A DNA stretch of 64,000 bases. It comes from Lepidostoma basale. Taxonomy: Eukaryota; Arthropoda; Insecta; Trichoptera; Lepidostomatidae. The notes under the pieces were generated by a model that worked only from the letters and a program-made list of their open reading frames with translations, was not told the origin of the DNA and made no database searches. The position numbers were made by a program, and so were the translations under genes. Below are positions 44,000-55,465 of this stretch, piece by piece. The DNA lies in NCBI GenBank assembly GCA_022606425.2, contig JAHDVF020001045.1:248001-312000 (forward strand). The letters run 5' to 3'. The stretch's first letter is position 1. The number at the start of each line of letters is the position of its first letter.

Positions 44000-44630
44000 T
44001 TAATTTTCCGTGTATTCCTATTATTAAAAGTTTTATTCTACGAATATATATGACATTATATGACTGACCAAATTAGTTCCGCCTAACCAAACTACTTTGA
44101 TAAACTGTTTTAACCTAACCTAACATGAACTATGAAATTAAATAAATCATTAAATTGTGAATAAACGGTCGTACGAAAGGTCGAACTTCTAGATTTTCTA
44201 TCGCCCAAATACGATATATCAAATAATAAATTTGATTTCAACTTTTATTGACCATATGTGTTTCTATTAAATTCAGTACTTAACCCATTATTTATTAAAT
44301 GCTTGAAAGCGACATTTCAAAACAATTTACCAAAATTTGTAATATATTATGCATTTAAAATAATCTTGTGTGTTGGACAATGGTATATTGAAAATAAAAA
44401 TAAATATTTGTATGCTTTCTGATACTCTAGCTAAAAAAAAATCTGCGTACGTAAGTGTAATATAATATATATTTTATTAAAATGAAATCTGATCACGAAA
44501 CTAAAGTATATTTAAAGTTACATCAAAGGTGCTTTCAATAATACGAAATCCTAAATACAGTACAAAAACAAAAACTCAAATCTGTCACAATGACATCGGG
44601 CGTTTAGTTCACATTTGCGCCACCACCAAC
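44000..44630. other. No gene recognised
   Basis: AT-rich. Two CCTAA units at about 44115 are too few to be telomeric. Nothing else stands out. Confidence 0.45.
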
Positions 44631-44654
44631 ATACGTTTGTGGCTCTATATAACA

Positions 44655-44900
44655 ATGGATAAACGCAAACGAGTCGTACTTTCAATTGTGCAAACCGTTA
44701 AATATTTATTGAATCAATATAAAGTTGTTAATCAAACTACACGGGACATCATTAATAAAAATACAAAAATTGATAGATTTTGCGGGAACATCGGATAGCG
44801 TCAAAGGCATGGTAGTAGAAAGACTGTGAAGTTGTTATCTTACGAAGATCTCAATAATGCGATGGTTTTGGCAATATTAATTTCCATAACGCTAACATAA
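44655..44900 (+). pseudogene. Possible transposase N-terminus remnant
   Basis: MDKRKRVVLSIVQTVKYLLN, then a stop and GSRKTVKLLSYEDLNN. The order of a basic start, a helix-turn-helix-like stretch and GSRKTVKLL resembles the N-terminal region of Tc1-like transposases. No catalytic motif follows. Weak. Confidence 0.25.
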
Positions 44901-45384
44901 CCTACATAATATTCATCCTTGACACAACTAACAAACGAACAGCTGCTCAATTACTACGCCGTAATGTACATGTAATTACAATACACAAAATTGGATTAGG
45001 CCGTAAATATTCATCCAAATTTCCCGCTAAAGCTTCGAATGATATATTCGTTTATAAGCGGACATTTTCGGACGGAATATATTATTATGTGCGGACTCCA
45101 GCGGATCGCCAAATAATTAATAAAGATTAGAGCCGCCGAAACACACTAATATGATTATTTATTGGGCCGTTTTACGTGTATTTTGTACTAAAGGTAAACC
45201 GAACAATTAGGACACTTTAGAGCTTCAATAATAAAGCCGGTAGAGTCCTCATAACAGCGCAGAATCAAACATTAACTGTTTTAAATGTTCTACCCCTTGT
45301 TCTTTCATCACACACCCTTATAAAGTTTAATCAACAATCCTAAAGTTCGCAATAATAAACAGTTGTAACAGTTTCTTCTATATT

Positions 45385-45495
45385 CACCTTCACTTTGTGT
45401 TGTGGATTCATATTTGAATAAATATAATTACACTTGGTATTACAACACTTCATTTCACTTAACGCAGACATGTTTCGGTTATAATGTAACCTTTT
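45385..45495 (+). repeat. FB-3 family arm
   Basis: Contains cactttgtgttgtggattca, atttgaataaatataat and gacatgtttcggttataatg, matching the FB-3 copy at 49066-49255. Only one arm is present. Confidence 0.6.
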
Positions 45496-45699
45496 TCCAT
45501 GTACACAATTTTAAAATTGTAATATGTATTCAAAGTTTTAACAGTAATAAGGGATACGCACGTTATTTACGTTAACCCTTCATTTTACGGTGTAACACAT
45601 TTGCTACAAACCTAAAAATCTACTAATATTTGAATTTTATACATATTATTATTGCACGCTATACTCTATATCATGACGTATGGAATAGAATTCAGAGCC

Positions 45700-45875
45700 G
45701 ATACCAATAGGACTAAGAACCTTCGGATCGGATCAGAAATTAAACGATTAGGTCTGTCTGTGGTGTTGAAAACATAGTAAGATGGGGAAGAAGCAAAAGG
45801 CGCTTTTGGAGAGACCACGAGAATACAAGAATTGTAAAAATTCCGTATCCGCCGCAATCTAGAGTCTACAATGAC
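45700..45875 (+). mobile_element. LINE C-terminal sliver
   Basis: Decayed translation RADTNRTKNLRIGSEIKRLG, then RWGRSKRRFWRDHENTRIVK. It parallels RWGRQRRRYWHQHVERM in the copy at 48723 and the copy at the right edge of the window. Confidence 0.5.
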
Positions 45876-45879
45876 GTAA

Positions 45880-46160
45880 TCTATAATAGACCTTTCGTTT
45901 CCTCTTTCCCAAGTGTATTGATGGATTCTCTTATGATCGAAAAAGGAGTTCGATACAAAGAGACTCCATTCCATGCACACTCCAAGCAGTCTCCTTCCAT
46001 TGTCATTTATTCTTCTATCTCCAAACCTTCCCAGGCAATCCTCATATCCACTCCTTCGAATTCCCACCCAACCATTCACATCACCCGCAATTATTAACCT
46101 TTCATTGTCTTCGTTGCACGTCAAAGTCTCGCTCACCTTATCCCGAAACTCATCCAACAA
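45880..46160 (-). pseudogene. LINE endonuclease-domain fragment
   Basis: Minus frame: DEFRDKVSETLTCNEDNERL, IIAGDVNGWVG, YEDCLGRFGD, NDNGRRLLGVC, SNSFFDHKRIHQYTWE and SIIDYVIVDSRL. GDVNGWVG, NDNG and IDYVIV are landmarks of the APE-type endonuclease in non-LTR elements (the usual Asn of GDFN is kept as GDVN). It is the only endonuclease piece in the window, and the final catalytic SDH motif is not reached. Confidence 0.82.
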
Positions 46161-46789
46161 AATGTTATATTATGCAATAGATAAGTAAAATGATATTTTT
46201 GTTAAATAAAAAAAAGACGAGATGAATCGTTTGACTAAAAATGTGAAAATATGAATGAAGCGCTACGAAAATACATCTAGTTTACCATTTATGCTGTCGT
46301 GCTTATTATATATAATATTGGACCTATTACGTAAGATGTTAGACAATGCCAATGCTATATCTAAAAGAGAAATGTAAGTATGTATTATAATAGTAGGTAA
46401 AACCAATTCAACCAAAACCCAACTATGCACGTAATTGGTAATTAAAATCAGTAATGAGGTATGGATTTAACCAGCTTCTAGCCAGTGAAAACATTAGTGG
46501 AAATTCCATTATCGAGTTATGCTTACTCGATCGAACATGCATTAAATTCATAATACTATTATTAAATTATATTGTCGCTGAGGCTACGGGATGTATGGTA
46601 CTGATATTGTATTATACTTCGGGATTAACTGGACGCGAATGTCAAACCGCAGTTAATGAATGAGTTCTATCGTTCTTTATTGTTTCTTTTGTCTCAAAAA
46701 CAAGTGCATACCTTATTTAAAATTAATAATTTTATAATGCGGGATAATGGAATTGTTTGACACAAGTTTGTAAATGTGCGAATGCATCT

Positions 46790-47690
46790 ATTTGAGAAGA
46801 ATGCTTCTAGTTTTCTATATAATATATGCATACAGAATATTGCAGACGATATTGTCATTATAAGCGAGGGCACAGATGAATTAGAGACAATGATCAGAGA
46901 ACTACACATTGCATCCAATAAAATAGGACTAGAAATGAATATTGATAAAACAAAGATACTAAGTCCAACAAATAAAACATTATTATAGAGGGAAATAAGA
47001 TAGAAAGTGTGAAAGAGTATGTGTATCTCGGTCATAAAATCAGACTTGGAAAAGAGAATCAAACTGCAGAGCTACCTCGAAAAGTGGGACTGGGTTGGGC
47101 TGCCTTTGGTAAACTGAGACATGTCTTTGAAAATGTTGAAATACCGGTTTGTCTCAAAAGAAAGGTCTACGATATGTGTATACTGCCCATGATGACATAC
47201 GGACTAGAGACGACAACTCTTACAGCAAAAAGTGTCCACAGGCTCAAGTGTACACAGAGGTCCATGGAAAGAAGATACTTGGTGTGAGCTTGCACGACCG
47301 CATAAGAAATGAAGAAATCAGACGCCGCACCAGGGTTGCTGACGTCATGGACCGAGTGGCAAAATTGAAATGGCAATGGGCTGGACACTTGGCTAGACAG
47401 GGTGGCAACAGATGGGCACCCAGGATACTCAGTTGGAGACCATGGGAAAATAGACGAAGTGTCGGAAGGCCACCGATGAGATGGACCGATGATTTTATCA
47501 AAACGGTTGGAAAATCTTGGATACAAAAGGGGCAGGATAGAGACGATTGGAAGAAATTTGAAGAGGCCTATATCCAGCAGTGGAGGGAAGAAAGCTAGCA
47601 AAGAAGATACAGAATATTTGAATTGAACACATACCTAAGTGGAAAAAACAGTGTTTGAATTCATAAAAAAAAAAATCGATACTATGCAAT
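46790..47690 (+). pseudogene. LINE L-D copy, RT to 3' end
   Basis: Three frames in series give IADDIVIISEGTDELETMIR (a YADD variant with Ile for Tyr), KEYVYLGHKIRLGKENQTAE, GLGWAAFGKLRHVFENVEIP and LPMMTYGLETTTLTAKSVHR. After a shift come LGVSLHDRIRNEEIRRRTRV, VAKLKWQWAGHLARQGGNRW, GRPPMRWTDDFIKTVGKSW and EEAYIQQWREES-stop. It is the best L-D copy in the window. The IADD change and two frameshifts make it dead. Confidence 0.9.
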
Positions 47691-47739
47691 GTAAATGTTA
47701 AGATTTTACAGGAATTTATATAATTATATTTTATAATTT

Positions 47740-48170
47740 ATATTTTATTAGGATATTTAATAATATTCTTTGTATCTGATTACATATTGACTTATACATA
47801 ATACATTTGGGTGAGTTTAAACATAACATTAACACGGCTCGCACACAAACTATTAAAGTAAAATTAGGGGAAACCTTGTGGGAGCGGTTAAAGAGTGTTA
47901 ATAGTTTCAGTGCTGAAACGAAAATACAAGAAACTCGTATAATTATCCAATCAAAAACCTCCCGTGTATAATTAATAGTATTTGCCTTACCTTTGTTTAC
48001 GCGTGATGGTTTTAAATGGCAACAAATCCGTGATATTCCCCTTAATGGGGCCGACTCCTTAGCGCCGGATATCCTCCCACCATCGGAGGCTTCGTTAGCC
48101 TCCAATTGGGAATACTTAGCCGGAAGGAGGCCTCGGTTACAGAGGCGAGACGTGAACATATAAAAAGCTC
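47740..48170. other. Unclassified segment, GC-richer at 48001-48160
   Basis: A 142-codon minus frame spans it but has no recognisable motif, and its AT-rich half reads as random hydrophobic residues. The GC-richer end (ccgactccttagcgccggat and onward) matches none of the repeats here. Confidence 0.25.
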
Positions 48171-48255
48171 GATAAATAAAGATATTACTTCTGTTTTATA
48201 AAGTAATAATTTAGTTATAAAATAGTTGATTTTTTTTTATCTCTTAACATATTCA

Positions 48256-48690
48256 AGAATTAATTGTATCTCAATAGAGACGAAGATGCAAATTGGAAAC
48301 AGAATATGGTTGATCGAGGTGTTTACAGGACTTATGACCTGTCATTGGTTGGGTTAAGCGCACGCTTTATGTAATACAACATTCCTCATTCCACCTTTTT
48401 TCTTATGACCACCATGTCTGACAAATTTTTGGAAGTTGTATATATGTTAATCTGCAACACCACCCTTTGCATGGTAGTTTTTTCAATCTATACACTAACG
48501 CCATCTATGAAGATTGTATTTTAAGCATTAAGCAGAAGATCTTTTTAACGCAATGTGAAAGGCTACCGCCATTCGCGCATTGCTAGAATCCGCCTGGAGA
48601 TGTCACTCCAATCTATATGCTATAATTTGGATCAGTTTTTTTGTTTTTACAACAAGTCTACAAGTATTTGTATGCATTCAAAATTTTGTT
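48256..48690 (+). mobile_element. FB-2 family, single-arm copy
   Basis: Starts aattaattgtatctcaatag, continues ggacttatgacctgtcattg and gttgggttaagcg, and ends near gtctacaagtatttgtatgc. This is the same end pair as at 39010 and 62885. Confidence 0.65.
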
Positions 48691-48722
48691 AACATATTAT
48701 TATTTAATTGTTTTTTTTAAAG

Positions 48723-49015
48723 CTGGCAAAACCCTACGTGATCGAGTTAGGAATACAATCCGAGAAATCTGCGAGGTCGAAGATGTGGTCAGATGGGGAC
48801 GTCAAAGACGGCGATACTGGCATCAACATGTAGAAAGAATGAGCTCAAATAGGATACCATACATAGCTCTCCATGGAACGCCAAACGGACAACGCCGACC
48901 AGGAAGACCCCCGAAACGGTGGAGAGAAAGCTGGAGTTCAGCGTCTCAAGAGCACCCGCCTGAAATAACAGACTCCTGAGTCTATCAAAAGTGAATAAGA
49001 AGAAGCAGAAGATTT
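48723..49015 (+). mobile_element. LINE C-terminal fragment with (GAA)-like tail
   Basis: Reads AGKTLRDRVRNTIREICEVE, DVVRWGRQRRRYWHQHVERM and RRPGRPPKRWRESWSSASQE to a stop, then gaataagaagaagcagaag. The order TLRDRVRN, W..RRR.W..H..RM, GRPPKRW is the end of a non-LTR polyprotein, different from L-A and L-D. Confidence 0.75.
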
Positions 49016-49065
49016 AAAAAATATATATTTTTGCGTTAGAAGCAACACTTGCACTTTGAATTTCT

Positions 49066-49255
49066 TCTATTTTCGCCTTTACTTTGTGTTGTGGATTCAT
49101 ATTTGAATAAATTTAAATGCACTTTATTTTTACTACACTTATTCGTACAAAAAAATAACATTGAAAAAGGTTATGTCATAACCGAAACATGTCTGTGAAA
49201 AAAGTAATAAAGTGTTGTAAAAATACTAAGTGCAGTTATATTTATTCAAATACAG
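49066..49255. mobile_element. FB-3 foldback element
   Basis: The left arm (ttgaataaatttaaatgcac, ttttactacactt) is inverted at 49205-49255 (aagtgttgtaaaaatactaa, then tatttattcaaa). The centre holds aaaaaggttatgtcataacc followed by gaaacatgtctg. Relatives lie at 24330 and 45385. Confidence 0.7.
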
Positions 49256-49926
49256 TGGAACCTGGATAATTGGCATTCCAAGGAACCAGGCCTTCGATGG
49301 TTAAATAACCAGGTTTTCCAATTATCCAGTTTTTCATGTATTCAGGTCCAGATTGTGGTTTGTTTTTTTAACCAGGTTTTGTAACCACATACATAGAAAA
49401 GTAATTAAAACAATTCATGGATTGATGCATAAAACAATCAAGAAAAAATGATTAAAAGTTTAATAAGTAAATTGTAATTGTGCATACGTGCATACAAATA
49501 CAAACAATAAATTTAATTATTGTGGCTTGAAAAAATCATTTATATAGGCCTGTTTTACACTCTGAAAATGTTGCACAACTCTTGGTGTCAGGTGTGCAGG
49601 TGTCAAATTCTTGGATTAGTTTTAGTTTTGAGCTCAATCAAGGCCGTTATATTTACGTTTGTGAAACATTGCGAGCTTAAATGGACCACCTTCGATGAGT
49701 ACATAACAAATACTGAGGATTTGTCAGTTTACAGAGATCGAGAAAGCAGTGCTCTCCAAATACAAAGGTTTAGGGCCAGAATGTCGAGTTCAATTAAACA
49801 GGTTTCTTTTTTCCAATTAAAGAGGTTTTAGTGCTCCAACACCTTGGAAAATGGGACCGGAACTTTTCTGCCAATTATAGAGTTTTGCCAATTAACTAGG
49901 TTCTAATTATCCAGGTTTTACTGCAT
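49255..49926. mobile_element. Pogo/Tigger-like non-autonomous element
   Basis: The ends cagtggaacctggataattg and the complement of taattatccaggttttactg are inverted, and the ccaattatccag motif recurs inside both ends. The 103-codon + frame inside (49520-49831) contains KWTTFDEYITNTEDL but no transposase motif. It abuts the FB-3 copy. Confidence 0.65.
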
Positions 49927-50159
49927 TATTACTTAAACTTTTTTGTATATTTTTCGACATGTTTCTAAGATATTATTCCTTCATAGTTTGGAAGACGATA
50001 TAAATAATTTATATCGTTCTCCTGTTGATGAAGGTTCAAAATTATTGAAACAGATCGAGAGAAGTAAACTCAATGTAAAAATAAACAGATTTTTGATTCA
50101 TAAAAAGTAACATCACGGAATTACACAGCGATGTTTATGAAATAATTAGTAAGATTTTC

Positions 50160-50240
50160 GTAATATTCTACGAATTCGAAATTTCGGAATCGAACTCGCA
50201 GTCAGAGCTCTTGCCATTCTGCCATCTACCTAGAATCGTA
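50160..50240 (-). mobile_element. SINE tRNA-like head, decayed
   Basis: On the minus strand: gatggcagaatggcaagagc (A-box-like) and gagttcgattcc (B-box-like). The body is missing. It lies immediately 5' of the pogo-like element. Confidence 0.6.
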
Positions 50241-50251
50241 ATAAATTGTTA

Positions 50252-51552
50252 GGGTAAAAGTGGGATAGATGCCGCAGGGGGATAGATGCCACGATTATCA
50301 TATCGAGACATGCATAACTATTACACTGCCGATTTTGACTTTATAACAAAGCTCTACCCCAATCTCCGCCAGGGTGCCCAGTGCATCACGCTGTGACGAT
50401 CGTGTGAGTGAGGAACTTGTTAAATAGGTGATTACGCGCGAACGATTGCTGGATTTCGATTTCCTACTTTATCATTTCGTTCGGAACTTTTGAGCGTATG
50501 AGGTAAGTGATAATATTTTTATGTTTACCATCAATGTATACACTAAATACAAAGATTGTACTGTGATTTAGTATTTTTTTCAGTTAACTTATTTTATATA
50601 TTTAAAGGCGTCTATTCCCTCCAAAAAGGATAGATGCCCCAGTCTTCGTGAGTATAGTTGCCCTTAGTGGCATCTATCCCATACTAATTGAGTATTTTTA
50701 TTTCCCAGCAATGCCACGCAAATACGTACGCAAAATTGGAAGAACAAGACCAAGAGCCATATGGACCGAAGATGTTCTTAAAAACGCTATATGCCCTTAT
50801 ACAAGAGAGGGAAGCGATCGGCTGCAGTACCTACTGACCACTAAAGAAAATATTTCTGCAAAGGAAAATAAAGTTAAAGGTAAAGCCAACCCACGCTTGT
50901 TATGCAAAAATATAATAGCAAACAACGTACCTTATCTGAAGTGCAGATAACTTCATTACTGTCAAAAAAGACCTAGAGTAGTTTCAGAAGATAGTGATGA
51001 AGATGAAGAAAGTGACCATGAATGCGTGGAATGTTTTGAAAATTACCGGAAAACTAAATCTAAGGTGGATTGGATACAATGCACTCGTATTATGTGCAGG
51101 AGCACTTTGTACGGGAATATCTGTGATCAATGTAAACAGGCTAAACTTTTGCAAATGAAAAAAAAAAACTTTCATATAAAATATTAGGTATAAAATTGCT
51201 AAGCTGAATTATAATGTTAGTTTTAAGGGCCAAAAATGATTGTGACATAATTGTGACAAAATAAAATAATACATTTAAAATATTGTTTTAACTGATTTCA
51301 TAAGGCAACTATCCCACCAGTCAAAATAACATTGAGGCATCTATCCCATAGAGTAGGCATCTATCCTCATTCATAGGGGTTTCGAAAATAATTTATTACA
51401 AAAAAAATACCATAAATACTATACTTTTTACACATGCACAATATCATATAATAGGTAAACTAAACGTCACATAAGTATCAGATAGTTTAATTCATAAGTT
51501 TGTCGAAAAATCGTATTTTTCAAAAAGTGTGGCATCTATCCCACTTTTACCC
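50252..51552 (+). mobile_element. Pogo-like element, internally deleted
   Basis: The inverted ends gggtaaaagtgggatagatg and catctatcccacttttaccc continue perfectly by two more bases (cc/gg), and TA flanks both sides (50250-50251, 51553-51554). An 80-codon frame (50708-50950) begins MPRKYVRKIGRTRPRAIWTE, like the start of pogo-type transposases. A second piece (about 50964-51187) encodes an acidic stretch (DSDEDEESDHE) and C-x2-C clusters (CVECFENY, DWIQC, CDQC), like the C-terminal zinc motif of related proteins. The catalytic DDE domain between them is missing. About nine copies of ggatagatgcc or its complement lie near the ends. Confidence 0.85.
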
Positions 51553-51579
51553 TAATTTAAAATGTAAATTTGCTTGAGA

Positions 51580-52025
51580 AAAGACTTCGATTCCCAAGAA
51601 TCTCCCCTTTATTGGAGTTTCATTTACTTGGATCACCGTCGATTGAAAATCAATAAACTGTCACGCCTCCTCCCTGGTCGGGTTATATTATTGCCTTGTT
51701 AGGAGGTCAATTAGTGACCGATGAGTTTTCAATTTACCTCCCAAATTACCCTCCAGCTTCTGCCGAGAGTGATACCGCGAGAGGATCAATTCGGCTTCAA
51801 TTTCTTTATGTTTCGTTTCATTAGGATTCCCCTAAGACCGGAATATTTACATTCAATATTCGCAAACTGGCCTCAACGGATACTTTATTCGGCCCTCCGA
51901 GGGCTCTTATACAAATTAATTACCGTAATTAAAACTGCCTTATCTACGGGACCCATTCACATCAAATTTTACAGCAGCAGTTACGTGAAAAATAAAAGTT
52001 ATTACTTACAATTTTGTTATTAGTT
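51580..52025. other. Unique island, possibly regulatory
   Basis: A mixed-composition block without repeat similarity. It contains aattaattaccgtaattaa and several TAATTA-like cores. The 100-codon + frame has no motif. Possibly a conserved non-coding element. Confidence 0.25.
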
Positions 52026-52284
52026 ATGGTTATTTTACGCAGCCCCAAAAATAAAATAATTTATTAACATCTTTAGATTTGTGGAGTAAATGGATGAAGG
52101 AATGATGATTATAAAGGTAAAAATTGGTATAAAACATTCTATGATTGCGACGATTCCAAAAACATATTTTATCCAAAGGCTAGTCGTGCTAGTAGCAATA
52201 GTGATTTTTTTTTGATTTCTGTAATACTAGTTTTTGGATTATTGATTCACGCTTTTAAAACACTCTCGTATTTCATTTTTGCAC

Positions 52285-52415
52285 ATCTTTCTTAATTATA
52301 CCAACCGGTTTCACCCCCTTCGGAGCTTCGTCGGGATTAAAAAAACAAACCTTTTGTTTTTGTAACCCATATGAAGCTCCGACGGGAGCGAAACCGGTTG
52401 GTTCGATAAAACAAA
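52285..52415. mobile_element. Foldback fragment with accggttt arms
   Basis: accaaccggtttcaccccct plus ggagcttcg (left) is mirrored by gaagctccgacgggagcgaa plus accggttggt (right), with an AT-rich loop of about 45 bases. It belongs to the same architectural class as MITE-1 and FB-1 but has different sequence. Confidence 0.7.
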
Positions 52416-52999
52416 ATAAAGTGATATGAAAACAAAATATAAAAGTGTTTTTAAATATTATATTATAGAGTTGGTTTCTGAGCTACCATAAAATATCTGG
52501 ACTTACGAGGTAATACAATTGAATAATGAAAGCATAATTACTGACAGATTGGTTCAACAATGTGTCTGAACAAATTGTCTCCAAGTTACGGTGACATAAA
52601 CTTGTTTAACCACCCTACGTATTTGAACGTACGTGATACGTTCACTGTGACTGTACCATTCTGCGCTATCCCGTATCACGTACGCGCTTGAGAAAAAGTA
52701 ATGTACCTAAAATGTACAAACTGTTAGGGACACGCGCGTGTGCCAACAACACTCGAGTACAAGTCTTCAGAAATATGATAGTTTTACAAGGGGAAGGCGA
52801 AGTGTGCGGCCGAGTATTTGACATCTCGTAATTTAACTGATTTGATTGATTTGATTTGATTTAAAAAAATTGTATTAATACATAATTAAATTTCTTTAAT
52901 AAATCCTGCTTTTTTTGCACGTTTCTCGGAAAATAACCCAAAGGTAGGGCGGTTAAAGACAAAAGTTGTATTTTTATATTGGATAAAAAATCTTTTATA

Positions 53000-53970
53000 T
53001 TTTTTACTTTACCATTCATTGCCTGACAGTTTTTACTACCGAAATTTGTCGAGAACATTATTATTACTATCGAAATATTATACAATCTAGATGTTTTAAT
53101 AACATTTTCTCGAAACTGTCTACTTCCTAGGTGTCAATCCAAGGGATTGGTTTGTAGCAAAATGTAACATTTTGGCTGGTTCTTGGATGCCACTCGGCGT
53201 TTTAATGCGGTTGTTTCCCGTTGTTCTTCATATTTTTGTATACAACACAAACGTAATTTTGTGATAGGTAGCTAGTCTATCGCCATGTTTATTGCCCAAA
53301 ACTGTGTTATGTGTAAACATACATAATTATTTAAACACTATGTACCTAATGTAATTTGAGAGGTGGTATTCATCCATGAAAAAATATTTTTTGAACATAT
53401 ATTCGCTTTATTATTTTATGAAGTAATGCCTGATTGCTGGTATGGTACCTCGTTTGGGGCATGGAGGCAAACACACGTCTTTGATTGTGATATTTTTGTT
53501 CCGAGCAACTGCGAAAGTTTAACTAGTTGTCCAAACGAATGTGGTGGCGCTACAGAAACTCTCTAACAAGCTCAATATCTAAAAGGACACCGAAACTTTC
53601 ATTCTGAAATGCTTTAAAAGTTTTGTTTACTTTCAAATTTATCCTGTCGGTCGGCCAGTGGACCGACTGATATTTTAAACAGACCGATATTCCTAGAGGA
53701 AAACGTTTCTTTGACTAAACTCAAAAGAATATTATTAAAACATTCATAGGATTAAAACATATTTATTTTTATCTAATTGTGGAGATTTTTCATCACGTTT
53801 ACGACCGTTGTACTCCAAAATTAAAGTACAAACCGTGAGGACATTTTCGTAGAGATTTAGATAGAGATTCGGACCATCAAACTGTTCTATCTTGGCGTAC
53901 TCATCGATTTTTCTGATTATAAAAATGGAAATTCACTCATGATGTGAATTCCTAGACTTTCCTTGATTTT
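53000..53970. other. No gene recognised
   Basis: AT-rich. The small + frame at 53363-53566 has no recognisable motif. A block at 53110-53230 (gattggtttgtagcaaaatg, gttcttggatgccac) has a faint relative at 58160-58230. Confidence 0.35.
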
Positions 53971-53972
53971 TT

Positions 53973-54690
53973 TTCATTCACACTTTTTTAAATGCATATT
54001 ATTTAAACTATTCTTCCATTTGTTTTATGGATAATAAGTGGCACTAGAAATGTATTTACTGTCATCAGTCGATATATTTCTATTGAAATTATGAAAGGAT
54101 CGCTGCGTTGGTTCGGACATATGGGGCGCATGGATGGACAAATAATGGTTAAGAAAGTATACTTTAATGATGTAAATGGAGTACGGAGTCGAGGCAGACC
54201 GTGGAAAACATGGCATGACAAAATTAATCAAATTTTACAGGTTGGTCATGTTAGAAGTCGGAAGAATCGACGTGCGTGTATGACTCGTTGTATGAATGCG
54301 GAGGAAGCTAGAGAGGTGTGCCAGGATAGAGTAGTGTGGCGGTCCATTCTCTCTGCCTACCCCTTCGGGGAAACGGCGTGATGGTTTGTTTTTGTTGAGA
54401 GTAATGAATTTAGGTGCAACAATGACTTTATTTTGATGAATAGATACTTTTTTCGCCTATACTAAATACGATTCCCAAATATTAAAATTAATACAATTTC
54501 TCGCCATTCAAAATTATACCAGTAATCATTCTATTGGTTGAGGAATCGTTTTGAAAACTTTTCTTCTCTTTTTATTTCATTCACACTGTTTATACCTATG
54601 GATATTTTTAAACTAGTATTTCCTCCGTTTCATTAATAAGATATGGCACTAGAAATGCATTTACTGCCATCAGTCGATATATTTCTATTC
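53973..54690. repeat. Diverged direct duplication
   Basis: The stretch ttcattcacact, then ggcactagaaatg, then catcagtcgatatatttcta occurs at 53973-54087 and again at 54577-54690. The first unit holds an L-A insertion exactly at its right edge; the second does not. Confidence 0.8.
54088..54398 (+). mobile_element. LINE L-A insertion with known empty site
   Basis: Open for 96 codons: MKGSLRWFGHMGRMDGQIMV, RGRPWKTWHDKINQILQVGH, EVCQDRVVWRSILSAYPFGE, ending gtgatggtttgtttttgtt (GTTT subfamily). The left edge follows tatttctatt and the right edge precedes agagtaatgaatt. The paralogue at 54681-54705 reads tatttctattcaaagtaatg without it. Confidence 0.92.
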
Positions 54691-54889
54691 AAAGTAATGA
54701 ATTATAAAAAAAGCAATTCCTACAATTTGTCGCCATTCGCACTTATGTTCGTAACCAGCATTGTTCCTAATCAAATACTATTACTATAAACTTGATCACA
54801 TTCGTCACAAAGTTATTCTTTGAACACTTCATACAGGCTAAGGTGAAATATAAAAATATATTTTCCGTTTTAAACAGACGGTTGAGACA

Positions 54890-55070
54890 ATAGGTGGTGA
54901 ATTTTTGACCCATGTCAATCTGCACTCGCCTGGCGCGGGCGTGTCGCGCCCACTCGACCCAATCAGGCGGGAAATTGGGGGCTAAAGTGGCATCTGTCGG
55001 TGGGAAACGCAAACAGCGTTCCGTCATACTCACAGCCACCGTCACGGCCTAAAGCGTGTGTGACCCACAA
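54890..55070. other. GC-rich island
   Basis: One of the most GC-rich non-LINE stretches here (ctggcgcgggcgtgtcgcgc). A minus frame reads FPPDWVEWARHARARRVQID but lacks consistent splice borders. It may be a promoter, a CRE or an exon; undecided. Confidence 0.25.
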
Positions 55071-55204
55071 TTACAAATTCAGTGCACATTTCGATCCGGA
55101 AAAATGCATCGGTTATTTAGAAAAGTTGAGGTGCATCGAGCAATTATTGTCATGTTATAATTATACACGTTGATGAACCAAATTCATATCGTATTATGAA
55201 TCAA

Positions 55205-55465
55205 TAATAAATGAATTTTTGATTAATATAAATGAAAACGTCCGTCTTTTAGGAGTTTTATTAAATTTTATATGGAATGACATGTTTCGCCATTATAAGG
55301 CATTATCATAAGTTTAATAACATTTGATAATGCTTTAGAACGGCGAAACATGTTATTCCATATAAAATTTAATAAAACTGCCAAGACGTTTTCATTTATA
55401 TTAATTATTTAATATGGAGTTTTACATCATTGTTAAAGAAACAATAAATAAACGATTTTTCATGA
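55205..55465. mobile_element. MITE-1 foldback, well preserved
   Basis: The arms aatataaatgaaaacgtccg and the complement of gacgttttcatttatattaa pair. The inner halves aattttatatggaatgacat and atgttattccatataaaatt also pair. The centre has ttataaggcattatcataag and catttgataatgctttagaa. The outer end carries atggagttttacatcattgt. Confidence 0.85.

Noticed and set aside
44105..44125. Insect telomeric repeat (CCTAA)n
   Set aside because: Only two units are present, within expectation for AT-rich sequence.
47167..47601. 144-codon minus-strand frame
   Set aside because: Shadow of the L-D LINE on the + strand.
47731..48159. 142-codon minus-strand gene
   Set aside because: No motif, no splice context, and half of the frame translates AT-rich DNA into random hydrophobic residues.
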